Source: Ornithodoros turicata (lineage: Eukaryota; Arthropoda; Arachnida; Ixodida; Argasidae). From it: a DNA stretch of 64,000 nt. Positions 42,596 to 52,886 of this stretch are shown here, piece by piece. Made by a program: the position numbers and the translations under genes. Each line of letters begins with the position of its first letter. The stretch's first letter is position 1. The stretch spans positions 95,418,668 through 95,482,667 of the forward strand of contig NC_088203.1 of NCBI RefSeq assembly GCF_037126465.1. Reading direction: 5' to 3'. The notes under the pieces were generated by a model that saw only the letters and a program-made list of their open reading frames with translations, had not been told where the DNA came from and ran no database searches.

Positions 42596-45133
42596 ATGGA
42601 TCGCCTGAAAGTGAAACGTGCCAGCCGTCGTACACAAACAACGAAGCTCATCAACGACGCCACGGCTGCGCTGAACGATGGATCTACCAGATTGGATGTG
42701 ATCAACAGCCTACTGGAACGACTCACAGTAAGTCACAGTGACTTGACTACTCTCAACAAAGAGATAGAACCGCATGTGCGAGAGGAGGAACTCGAAAGCG
42801 AGTACGTCACTGTAATGGACTATGAAGACAGAGCGACGGAAACGATTGCCAACCTGCGTTGGAGACTGTCGCAATCTCAGACGTCGCCGTCTCCACCGCA
42901 GCTTTCTAACGTACAGACAGACGTATCAAGAACGCCGCATGCCCCACGTCCTGGAGTGAAACTTCCTAAGCTTAGCCTACAGCAATTTCGTGGAGACCTC
43001 TCTGATTGGCAAGGGTTCTGGGAACAGTTCAGAACAACGGTTCACGACAGCGAGGGGCTAAGCAAGATCGAAAAGTTCCACTATCTCCGTTCGCTACTGC
43101 ATGGTCCAGCAGCTGGAGCTATCGCCGGCTTGCAGACGTCGGAGGCATCATACGACGACGCGGTGGAAATCCTTACACAGCGTTTTGGTGACCGCGGGCG
43201 GATAGAAAAACAATATCTCTCTAAGCTCCGCAACCTATCGGCCGTTACATCAGCAGATGACATATATGGACTGCGTAAGCTATACGACAACGTACAGATG
43301 AACGTCCGTGGTCTCCGATCCCTGGGAGTTTCCAGCGCGAACTATTCTGCTATGCTGTCTGAAATCCTATTGTCGTCACTCCCTACGGACATTGTAGTGG
43401 AATACCATCGCTCTACAAACCGTAAACAGCAGGACGAGGACAGCTCCGAATCGAACTCAACGCACGGCGCTTCGGACGCATCGACGGACGCCACATCCGA
43501 GGCCACGAGAGAACTAAACAATATACTTCGTTTCTTTCGGATCGAGGTAGAAAGTCGAGAACGGAGCGGATTGACTCAAGACAGAAAGAAACCTTCCATG
43601 GCGCCTGAGCTACGGCAGGCCCTCAACCAACGCAGTACACCCTCGACCGCGGTACTCTACTGCGCGTCAGTTCCTAAGTGCGGCTGCCTCTTTTGTTCGG
43701 ATACTGCGCACACAACGGACAACTGTGCTGGACCACTTCCATTGGATCGGCGGAAGAAGAGGTTGGCTGATGATAGACGCTGTTTCCGGTGTACTAAGCG
43801 AGGTCACAATGCCAAAGAATGCCGAGGGAAAATGCGTTGTCCGAAATGCGGTGGGAGGCATGCCGTGGCGATGTGCGACCCGTCCTGGACGCCCCCGAAG
43901 AAAAACGCTGACGGTGCAACAGCTACTATGCTCGCAGCTGAAGACACCCCTGCGGAGAGTAACACTGTGCTGCTGCAAACTTTCCGCAGTTGGGTCATGG
44001 GCGACCATAAATGCACGTACATACGGGGCGTAATTGATGGAGGCAGTCAGCAGACCTTTATCCGAAAAGATGTGGCCGACAAACTTCTCCTCAATGTGCT
44101 AGGCAACATTACGGTGAGCCTTAACACTTTTGGCAGTACTACCGCCACCCAACAACGACAACGATGCAATGTAGTGGAAGTCCGGTTGCGGAGTCAGTTC
44201 TCACCAACGGAATTTACTGTGCAAGCTGTCACCGTACCCTTCATCTGCCGTGACATTTGCAAAACTACAGTGGAAGACGAACTCGCTCGGGCCATACGTG
44301 CGGATGGTGGCTACATAGCTGACGAACTGCTGTTCCCCGACATACCCGCTGAGTCCGGTGTTTCTCTGCTGTTGGGTTGTGATCAACTCTGGAATCTCAC
44401 TACCGGAAAAATTACACGCAGCGCATTCACCGGAGGACTGGTTGCCATCGAGACAAGGCTGGGCTGGACTTTCCAGGGTCCCATGTCTACATATAGCTGC
44501 ACATCAGACTCGAACGCTATGATTTGTGTGTTGAAGGCAGGAGTCCACCTACAAGAGGAAACAGCCACTTCGCTTCGCACCTTGTGGGAGCTGAAGGGCA
44601 GCGGTATCGCCGACGAACCCGAAAGCAACCGTGAAATCGACTACCGCGGATGCGACGACTTCCGGGGAAATGTCACAATGCAAGAGGTGCGATACGTAGT
44701 TGCACTTCCATGGAAGTCTGCTGAATGCCATCTTCATGACAACCGCAAGGTGGCTCAGAGCCGACTGGTGAGACTCGTACGGCGCTTGGAGAAGGAGAGA
44801 GCTCGCGGTGACTACGATCTTCTTACCAACGCATCTACACATGAGGAGGTGAAGAGCATCGTCGATTCGACGAACAGGATAATGAGCGCATCTAGAGTGG
44901 GACTTAGAAAATGGGCATCGAACTTGACCGAACTACAAAACTGCTTCGATGACGATTTTTCGGAGGTCTCAGAAACACATCGGGCCATGACAACAGAAGA
45001 GGTAACGAGAGTGCTGGGAATTACCTGGGATAGAACGGGCGACATGCTCAGCACCCTTACCCCATTGAAACAGACTTTGAAAGGAGATAAACAATTATCT
45101 CCTTTCGGGGGGGGGGGGGGGGGAGGATGTTGA
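42596..45133 (+). CDS. BEL/Pao Gag-protease with internally deleted RT
   Basis: The frame encodes 845 residues from ATG 42596; the open frame upstream lies in the LTR. In order: a Pao-type Gag region (about 122-270, with LPKLSLQQFRGD), three zinc knuckles (CLFC..H..C at about 364-377, CFRCTKRGHNAKEC at 386-399, CPKCGGRHAVAMC at 415-427), an aspartic protease with the motif VIDGGSQQTF (Asp about 481), and the start of reverse transcriptase (LWELKGSGI, about 663). At about 735-747 (genome near 44810) the reading jumps from the early RT region to LLTNASTHEEV, which normally follows the catalytic YxDD. The RT palm is missing but the frame is kept. The frame ends in a polyglycine encoded by the polypurine tract, with the stop in the 3' LTR. 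RNase H and integrase are absent. Gag and protease could still be made. Confidence 0.9.
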   Translation: MDRLKVKRASRRTQTTKLINDATAALNDGSTRLDVINSLLERLTVSHSDLTTLNKEIEPHVREEELESEYVTVMDYEDRATETIANLRWRLSQSQTSPSPPQLSNVQTDVSRTPHAPRPGVKLPKLSLQQFRGDLSDWQGFWEQFRTTVHDSEGLSKIEKFHYLRSLLHGPAAGAIAGLQTSEASYDDAVEILTQRFGDRGRIEKQYLSKLRNLSAVTSADDIYGLRKLYDNVQMNVRGLRSLGVSSANYSAMLSEILLSSLPTDIVVEYHRSTNRKQQDEDSSESNSTHGASDASTDATSEATRELNNILRFFRIEVESRERSGLTQDRKKPSMAPELRQALNQRSTPSTAVLYCASVPKCGCLFCSDTAHTTDNCAGPLPLDRRKKRLADDRRCFRCTKRGHNAKECRGKMRCPKCGGRHAVAMCDPSWTPPKKNADGATATMLAAEDTPAESNTVLLQTFRSWVMGDHKCTYIRGVIDGGSQQTFIRKDVADKLLLNVLGNITVSLNTFGSTTATQQRQRCNVVEVRLRSQFSPTEFTVQAVTVPFICRDICKTTVEDELARAIRADGGYIADELLFPDIPAESGVSLLLGCDQLWNLTTGKITRSAFTGGLVAIETRLGWTFQGPMSTYSCTSDSNAMICVLKAGVHLQEETATSLRTLWELKGSGIADEPESNREIDYRGCDDFRGNVTMQEVRYVVALPWKSAECHLHDNRKVAQSRLVRLVRRLEKERARGDYDLLTNASTHEEVKSIVDSTNRIMSASRVGLRKWASNLTELQNCFDDDFSEVSETHRAMTTEEVTRVLGITWDRTGDMLSTLTPLKQTLKGDKQLSPFGGGGGGGC
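45107..45127 (+). other. Polypurine tract of the BEL element
   Basis: A run of 17 G followed by AGGA directly before the 3' LTR, the usual site for plus-strand priming. The long pure G run may be polymerase- or sequencing-prone, so its exact length is uncertain. Confidence 0.8.
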
Positions 45134-45445
45134 GAAAACAAGTGCAGATGGCCAAAAGGCCATGCATGTTGAGTGGACGCTCCCTTTCAAGGAACCCCAC
45201 TGTGAGCTACGGCGACGGTCGTCCTCGGCTGTAACCTGAGCCGACCCAGAGCAATGTCTTTTCTCCTCTCACGCTTTCCCGCTTTTTCCCGGTTTCTCTG
45301 TAAATAAAGTTAGTTGCATTCTTGTTCTCGAACTGACTGCCTCGTCGCCTTCTTTCTTCGAGTTTTCAGCCGAACCCATCGAACGTTTTAACTTGTAGAG
45401 AGGGAGATCTTCAATTTGTGCTACTTTCTCCTAATTTCTACTACA
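45128..45445 (+). repeat. 3' LTR of the BEL/Pao element
   Basis: 318 bp, no difference from the 5' LTR noticed on reading. Identity points to a recent insertion. Confidence 0.95.
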
Positions 45446-45552
45446 CCTGTTTTTAAACTGAAGGACAAAACTCTCTACCCGTCTTAGACTGGTTCGTTTT
45501 TGTGCGGAGGTTATCAGCGCAAACAACTTGCGGGCGGTGATGATGTCTTCGA
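45446..45552 (-). repeat. Right arm of the giant inverted duplication, outer part
   Basis: After the duplicated CCTG it is the reverse complement of 39012-39115, ending GATGATGTCTTCGA. Beyond 45552 similarity with the left flank stops, which fixes the outer edge. Confidence 0.9.
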
Positions 45553-47826
45553 ATATCATTGCCAAAGCATACTCGTATGCTTTGACAAAGGAATTCGTTT
45601 CAGTCTTATTTTAGATCCAGAGATAACTGTTCCAACAACTACCAGTTGTCTCTCTCATTATGCCATGACTACAAACTGTCAAGCTATAGAGGTTTTGTCG
45701 TCCTGGTGTCTTTGCGCAGTTTCCCTGACCATATACAAGACGATTCCACGAGACAACAACAGATCCCCTAAAATCCTCCTTCACGGGACGATAACTTCTC
45801 CAAGAAGTGCGGAAGGCCTCTCTTTGAGACATATACACTGGTCCTACGCTCGCCTTTCCCGTGCCGACTGGGTATACATTTGGAATAAACATCTACCAGC
45901 GCTGAGACCTTCTTCAAAACAGAGAGTTAAAGCACACATCGAAAGCGTTTACTTTTCTTTGAAAGTGAGAGCCGACACTTGATCCCAACCACTTGCAGAA
46001 ACAAACGAGAACGTGCCCACAAGGCCCTCGAAGGTCGGGTTGCGTGATGTATTCCGGACGTTACGTGTGCGGGAGCGAGGGGTTGGAGATGCTGCTTTCT
46101 GCTGTGCGATGACATTCCCGGCGTGGTTACGGTTGGCCTCGCCGCCAATGCTGGATCAACGTTACGTTACCACGTGCAAGAGAGGAGAAACGGCGGGGAT
46201 TCCCATCTTCGCTGGGCCAATTAGAAGCACTATGTGGCGTCTCGGATAACTCTTTCGTTTTTTGGCACTTGTGCTCGTGCAGTGGAGGGTCAGCTGTGCT
46301 TCGGTTTGTGTCCCTACTCGCTTCACTGTCAGTGCAAAAGAGTCAGGAGAAGGGCACTTCGAAATGGTGTACGTATATTCTTTCATACCTTTTGCGGACA
46401 GTAGAAATTTTTAGGCGCCAGGACAGCTTGGTTCATGGGGTTTCTCGCTTCAGTAACGCTGCTGACCACATGGAAGTGTTCATCTCGGGATTTAACCCTT
46501 GTCACAGTTTGCAAAGGCGGATACGGTAATACTATAACCATGTGCATATTAACGTCACATTGTGAGAACATGCAGCTGCGAAAAGGTCGACCACTTCTAG
46601 GCATCTAGCTATACACCTTTCGCAGATAAAGATACGTTTGAAAGAATGAAAGAAATATGAAAGTCCTGGCAGCCTCCTGTCATCAGCTGACAAGGGAGGT
46701 CATCCAGGCGCACAATACAGAAAGATTGGGCACAGACGTGGTGTGTCAGCCAACATTCCGTATCTCTGTGCGTTCCTGGATAAGGATGGAAAGTGGAAAC
46801 GGCAGTAATATTTCAGGAGTGCGTTGTGTATAGCTAAAATACTTTATTCAGCAAGGACAAAACACCTCTGGTTTGTCCTTTCTGAATAAAGCTTCACTTT
46901 AGAATTGAGCATATAGTGTTTGGATAGTTGGTTGGAGTCCTGTCAAGTTCCTCTTTCCTTATTCCATTTGCACTTAACTTTGAAGTATACTAACAATCCA
47001 CTATTGTCACGAAAGGTTTAACGTCGACGCAGCTTACTTGGGCTATATCAAATAATTTTTCCAAGGCACCGGTTAATATTTTAAATGTGCGTACAACATT
47101 ACTCTGCAACGTTGACACGGTGACAGTTCTAGTACACTGTGCCGTAGTTTTGTTTCGCGATGTATCTTGTTATTTCTTCCCGATGAGAACAAAATTTTAG
47201 AGTAATACACCCCGGACCGACTAGACGAGGTGTCGGGAACTCGTGGTCCACGTGCCGCTTGCGGCTCAGTTGCGCTGCAGTTGCGGCCCAGCGCAGACCA
47301 CGCGCGCGACAGAAATCTCGGTGCTCAGGTGACTGGCAGAGGGCGCGGTACGACAGGCAAATTCCGCAGGCAAAAGCGCGCTCTCTGTGTTGCCTTTCAC
47401 GCTCTTAATCAAATTAACAAAAGTAAATCATTGTATCATATTGTCAAAAGTCGTATTAACAGAAGTCGTGTTTGTCATATTATCTTACCACGACTCTGTG
47501 AAAGCAATAAGCCATCGAAAATGAAAGCTTTCAGTACGGTTGCACTTATTAAACAGGGATATTAGTTACAAACGAATGTTCAGATTGCTATTCGGTAGCG
47601 ATTAATAATTTCGACAGGCTAATTTAGACTTATTTTAGAACGGGTTGAAATATCTTCTGCGGCCCCTGGAAAAAAGTCGACGAAAAGTCGGCGCTGTGAA
47701 ACGTGGCCCTTGGGATTGTAAACGTTCCCGTAACAGTAATGTGGGAATAGCCGACTACCTCAATGTGCGGCCTTATCATAAAGGACAATGAAACGTCGTA
47801 TACAACTAGATGGCACAGGAACGCAT
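45553..47826. other. No gene; one stem-loop
   Basis: No coding region is supported. A stem-loop lies at 46842-46892 (TTTATTCAGCAAGGACAAAAC pairs with GTTTGTCCTTTCTGAATAAA, short loop). GC-rich DNA occurs at 47215-47370. Confidence 0.45.
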
Positions 47827-47830
47827 TTAA

Positions 47831-48661
47831 AGGTACTGTAAAGCAGCACCGATCAAATGTTATTTAGTGTGGCTATTCGATAGTCCAAGCCACCAGGAAA
47901 AAAACTGTGCAAGTTTCATTCAAATCGACGGTGCAGTTAATTAGAAAATTACAATTAAAGATTACGGGCAACACTGTACTAGGTATTCGAAATGAATCCG
48001 TACTTCTGACACATACGGCGGCAACCACATTGCATGCGTATAACACTGGGCCCGACAAAACAATCCACCACAATCCATCATAAAATCCGCCCCTGCAATC
48101 CACACAATGATCCACATCTGAGGATAAACGGATAAGCGAACTGAAATGAAATGCTGAGCCGTTGAAAAAAAATGTGTCAGACGTTCAAGAAGCCAGACAG
48201 CGTCGGGACTTGTTTGTTCGCAGAGGTTCACAGAGAGAGTTTGTTCGTTCGAAAGAGGCCGCGAACAAAAGGAGCGTGCAGGCGCAGCAGAGAAGTACGG
48301 AGAGCCCCCATCGAACAGCGGCCAGCACTGGGTTACTTCGCAAAAACAGGGGTTAAAAGTTTAAACCGTTAACAGGGGTTTCAGAATGCATAGGTAAGCA
48401 GGAAAACTAATAATATGGTTACTAAAATAACGAAGTTCCGATGTCATAGTGTGTAATACGAATTTTCAGTGTTGCCCGCTGTACAGGGGGTTGTTTGACA
48501 CCAGGCGTCGCACCGCTCCAATACGCCGCATCTTTCATGGCAAATTAAAAATATTTATAGCGCGTTGTCGGTCGTATGGTTCCGCATATGGTATTTAGAA
48601 GCAACAAAGTCTCTAGTCACATCACCGGCATATCATGCTTGTCTACTGCTTTACAGTACCT
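47831..48661. mobile_element. Element flanked by TTAA, piggyBac-like MITE
   Basis: The 831-bp unit has 16-bp perfect inverted ends (AGGTACTGTAAAGCAG) and TTAA on both sides (47827-47830, 48662-48665). TTAA duplication is the hallmark of piggyBac-type transposition. It has no transposase, so it is called a MITE or deletion derivative. Confidence 0.75.
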
Positions 48662-48665
48662 TTAA

Positions 48666-49124
48666 TTATATGCGACCTTGACGTGCGTTAGATGCGCACG
48701 TTAGAGTGTGAATAAATTGCCTCCAAACCGCAAAGCTACGTCCAACGTCTCTCAATTATTTCTTTCTCGTTCCACGCACCAGTACATTTCCGCCGACGGA
48801 AACGGACGTCCCGCTTCCATCCACGTCGAGGGACTGTTTGCCGCTGCGCATTCATTATGATACCTTTATAACACATGTCGCACGTTCACTTAGCATGCAG
48901 GGTATACATGGCTTGCACGTGACGTCACACCATAGCTTTACCAGTGCTTTTTCCCTCTTTCTGGTGGTGCGGCGCACCCCGCCTATACGCGTGCTTCTTT
49001 TCCCTCTTTCTGGAGGGCCGGTGCAAGCCATCTATAGCTCCCGACCTGACTCTACCCCATATAGGTAACTGTTCCGTCCTATTTCTTTCATAATTCCAGC
49101 TAGCTGCCTGAGAAAGCAAGCAGG
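48666..49124 (+). other. Upstream region of GPCR C
   Basis: The conserved block seen before copies A and B is not found here. CTTTTTCCCTCTTTCTGG-like text occurs twice (48950-48970 and 48998-49018). CATCTATAGC at about 49027 could serve as a TATA-like site but cannot be confirmed. Confidence 0.35.
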
Positions 49125-50996
49125 ATGCTGATAACACGGTTCCTCACACTGGCAATAGCGTCCGTGGCTGCCGTCCTGGGCAACGACACCTGCCCTAGCA
49201 AGCTACCCTGGAGGATGCAGCCACAAGACTTCACTGAGATACCTCTTGCTTTTCATCATCTCCTGCATTGCCCGCAAGAACTCAACAGTTGTGCCGACAC
49301 CCTGTTCACCTGCGATCCACCAGAAGTTGTCAATACGACCCTACAGACATACATTCAGACCTGCTCTTGCGCTACAAACTGTGTCTACAACAGAGACTGC
49401 TGCTGGGAAGTTCCGTATACAGATGATCCACTACCACCGGCCGCATCGTGCAACATGATCAACATCGGCCAAACGCGTAAGAAGGAGATTTACATGGTTA
49501 GTGAGTGTGCCGACGGCTGGACAGAGTCCACTGCACGAAGTGGCTGCGAGACTCTGGAAGATTACCCGGATGCATTTTATCGCATCCCCGTAACGAGTGT
49601 CAGGGACGTGACGTACGCCAATGGATTTTGCGCGTTGTGTAACTATGATCTGACTACGAACGCTGTGTTCTGGAACGCCACCGATAGTTCCAGAATGGTT
49701 CCTACGTTGGATCAACTCCCGGAGTGGGCGACGGATAAGCCGCACATTCATCTAAGACCGTGCTCCTTCTATGCCCTGTACGATACTTGTCCCAACGATA
49801 CCGATCCACGTGTGACGCGGAAGTGTCAGAAGTACTTCGCTCCAATCACTTCCCAGGAAGACATGAACTCTGTTGTGTATCGGAATGTGTACTGTGCTCT
49901 GTGCAACGGTATTGAAATGTCTAACTTGACTTGTGCTGAAACGAAACACGTGACCAGCTTCACCGCTGTATTCCAGAAGGGGCACGGTATGGGCCCCAAC
50001 CTCGCAGCTATACTCCGACCAGTCGTCAGTGGGAAGTCATGCCTCGCTGAGCACAACGGAGTGTGCTACATTAGATCGGTCGACTATTATCAGAAAACAA
50101 ACACTGAGGTTAGCGGCGCAAACAGCACGAACTCCACGGACACAATCAACGTTTACTCTGACAGTGTCCAAGTCGCTTTCACAATCATCTGCATCAGTTT
50201 GTCACTAGTCTGTCTCTTCCTCAAAGGAGTCGCCTTCGTCATCAACGAAGACGCTCGTTCACTCTCCTACGTTTGCACCTTGTTGTTGTCCGGAACTTTG
50301 TTCGTAAGCCAACTGCTTTTCCTGCTCGTGAATTCTTTCCCAATGCCTCCGATGGCTTGCAAGATCTCAGCGATGACTTTGCACTACGGGTTCCTCTCGA
50401 CCTTCTTCTGGACTAGTGTCCTGTCATACGATATATGGGGGAGCCTTACAACTATTGCTCATCGCGTAAAACCGTTCATGGCGTACAGCGTTATAGCATG
50501 GGGAAGCCCTTTGATCGTCGTCTCCCTTGCTCTCGCAGTCGACACAGCGGTTCCAGGATTAGACATTGCGCCCCACTATGGAGAAACCGTGTTCAACTGC
50601 TGGATTGGAAGCCCCTGGGCGCTGCTCACATTCTTCTTGGTACCTGCCGTCTGCTCGATTTGCGTAAACGTAGGCTTGTACGTGGGTACCGTTAGATATG
50701 TGAGAGACACAGCGAAGTCCATTGCTTCTTTCAAGATTCATGCTGGAAAGCGAGTGTCGTATCAGCTCCTCTTTGTGAAGCTCGTATTCATCATGGGATT
50801 GACGTGGATCGTCGCGTTTGTTGGAGCCTTCGTTAGTAATGTCATCATTGATGTGTTTGTAATCCTCCTAGTTGGTCTGCAAGGTGTGTTTCTCTTCTTT
50901 GGCTTCAAGGACTACGAACAATTCCGTAAGCTATGCCAGTCAAAGAAAAGCCTGCCACAGAGTGCGACCACGGTTCCAGCGCAGTGTTGTCTATGA
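49125..50996 (+). CDS. SMB-like, class B (secretin/methuselah-type) GPCR, copy C
   Basis: An intronless gene for a 623-residue receptor of the same family as A and B but clearly more diverged. Signal peptide about 1-19; SMB-like motif CSCATNCVYNRDCCW at 80-94; paired modules FCALCNYD (168-175) and YCALCNGI (257-263); N-glycosylation sites near the first helix (NSTNST). Seven membrane helices lie at about 348-373, 383-402, 411-436, 452-472, 498-520, 547-568 and 572-595, with VGLQGVFLFFGFKDY in TM7. The start ATG at 49125 opens the signal peptide directly. The protein ends AQCCL: a cysteine pair at the extreme C-terminus that could be palmitoylated, absent from A and B. Confidence 0.9.
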   Translation: MLITRFLTLAIASVAAVLGNDTCPSKLPWRMQPQDFTEIPLAFHHLLHCPQELNSCADTLFTCDPPEVVNTTLQTYIQTCSCATNCVYNRDCCWEVPYTDDPLPPAASCNMINIGQTRKKEIYMVSECADGWTESTARSGCETLEDYPDAFYRIPVTSVRDVTYANGFCALCNYDLTTNAVFWNATDSSRMVPTLDQLPEWATDKPHIHLRPCSFYALYDTCPNDTDPRVTRKCQKYFAPITSQEDMNSVVYRNVYCALCNGIEMSNLTCAETKHVTSFTAVFQKGHGMGPNLAAILRPVVSGKSCLAEHNGVCYIRSVDYYQKTNTEVSGANSTNSTDTINVYSDSVQVAFTIICISLSLVCLFLKGVAFVINEDARSLSYVCTLLLSGTLFVSQLLFLLVNSFPMPPMACKISAMTLHYGFLSTFFWTSVLSYDIWGSLTTIAHRVKPFMAYSVIAWGSPLIVVSLALAVDTAVPGLDIAPHYGETVFNCWIGSPWALLTFFLVPAVCSICVNVGLYVGTVRYVRDTAKSIASFKIHAGKRVSYQLLFVKLVFIMGLTWIVAFVGAFVSNVIIDVFVILLVGLQGVFLFFGFKDYEQFRKLCQSKKSLPQSATTVPAQCCL

Positions 50997-51595
50997 GATC
51001 ACGTGCAGACAAGTGCTCCATCAGTGACATCCGAATCATCACGTGAATCGTGACGCTAGAACGTACTCACTTATTTATTCATGATATTTCTGTGCATCTT
51101 ACGTAGAAATCCAGTGATTCCGTGAGATGCAGATAGACCAGTAGGTTAAAAGGATGATCGAGCGACATTATATGAAATGAAGAACAAGCACAGTGACCTG
51201 TGAACAAAATCATGCGCTGACAAACAAGCCGCTGTGTAACTGGGAGCGTAAGACGACGAACACAACACGGTCCACAGACAGCTTATTCAAATATCGTGCT
51301 AAAACTGAGATGAAATGGAGTTACGTTCGCCGTGGGCTGCCCGTATAACAGTAATGGCGGCTGTTGTAGATTCCAACAGAGAAGGCATATAAGGGCACCA
51401 CTAGTCCGACAGATACTGTGTTTGTGATTACGGAAACGATCGACCTTCACAGACACCCAGTAGGGTACGCAAGCCCTAGGCTGCTGCAGGAACTGTCTGT
51501 GGTATTCCCACGCACGGCATCTTCAACGCACTATAGCGGTGACCATAGGCCGGTTCGTTTTGAGAGCTACAACAATTGCCAGTGGGCCAGGTAAT

Positions 51596-51601
51596 AATAA
51601 A
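51596..51601 (+). terminator. Polyadenylation signal of GPCR C
   Basis: AATAAA about 600 bp after the stop codon, followed 30-40 bp later by a GT- and T-rich stretch (TCTGTGTAATTTCTTC). Confidence 0.4.
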
Positions 51602-52886
51602 CACCCTTCGGAAATACTCACGTCATTTCTGTGTAATTTCTTCTCCCCGATTTAATCACAGGGTATTGGTAGGCTCTCCACTGCTGGTAACGTTGCCAAC
51701 AAAACGGATTGCGTGATGACGCGCAATGGGAAGTGATGTGAAGTTCTGTTCTTCATGTTGACGTTGCATTTTCGAACCATTTTCCGTCGCATTGTCTGGT
51801 TTTCATTATGTGTGTGCCTATTCAGAGCGAGGAACGTAGAAATCTGAAAAGGCTGTCAAACATTCCTTCAACAGCACATGTCATATGCTTGCAAAAGAAA
51901 AATTTTTACGTGACAACAAAGAAAGTACTCAGTGACTCTCAATATTACACGTTTGCATCCCCATTTCCACGTATTCTATTGCCTCTTCCTCCAAAGTTTA
52001 CTCCGTAGAGTCTTTTGTTTCCTTCTTATATTGAGGCATTCATCAGCTATCGTCTTTCTTGTTCACCAAGTTCCAGTAGCGGCCTCCTTACCTTTAAAGG
52101 AGCATGGAAATGATCGGAATAAAATATGACGGGAGAAGTAGAAATTACGATTCTGAGCCCTGTGATACATATTCGCACAAAAAAAAATTAAGCGTAGCGC
52201 GCAATCCTGGAGCGCGAAGGAGCTTTGAATCTCGCGGCAGAAATGCCCCCTCACTCGGCTGCAAGCCGCGACGTCATATGGCCGCGCAGTCTTTTTCTTT
52301 CTTTTTTGCGATTTCTCCGGCGTCGCGGCGCCGGCAAGCCGACCGAGCAAGAAGCGTTGTTGTTCATCGGACGACGTGGAAAGGACAGGTGATGTACTGA
52401 ACACTCTTTAGGCGACATGTCTGCTCTTCTTGACGAAACGTTCTATGGAATTGGAGCCTATTCGGATTGAAATATAGTGCTTCTTCTCGGTTACGAATGC
52501 ATAGTCATGAAGACGCGGTACAGTGCCCAGTGTATTCATTTGAAGAGGTCGTCGACCATCATGACTTCTCCGTGTTGTGGTCAACACTATATGGGCCCTG
52601 AACCGCATGGACACTGGCATCCCCCAGGCGAAAGAGCGGACCGATGAGTGCATAGCTGTGCAACATTGCGCTTACCATATATTACTGATACCAGGAGCGC
52701 AACGCCTCCACAAGCACAACAACATGGATACCAAAATAAAGTCAGTAGAGTTCATCTGCTAGCGATCTGTGGGAAACCCCACATGGCCAAATAAGCATTT
52801 TCTTTTTTGAATGCTCACACACGGCATACAACAATGGCACATGGAATAAATCTCCAACTGACAGGAATGTATTTAGTCGTATCATA

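Larger units (their letters stand above)
42203..45445 (+). mobile_element. BEL/Pao LTR retrotransposon, deletion derivative
   Basis: The element is 3243 bp. Two 318-bp LTRs start TGTTGAG and end CTACTACA. A primer binding site follows the 5' LTR and a G-rich polypurine tract precedes the 3' LTR. The flanks show CCTG on both sides (42199-42202 and 45446-45449), a 4-bp target duplication. The left arm of the inverted duplication preserves the empty site with a single CAGG (39115-39118). The coding part has Gag and protease but lacks most of RT and all of RNase H and integrase. Complete BEL elements are usually 5-7 kb, so this is a non-autonomous derivative that needs enzymes from another copy. 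Confidence 0.95.
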
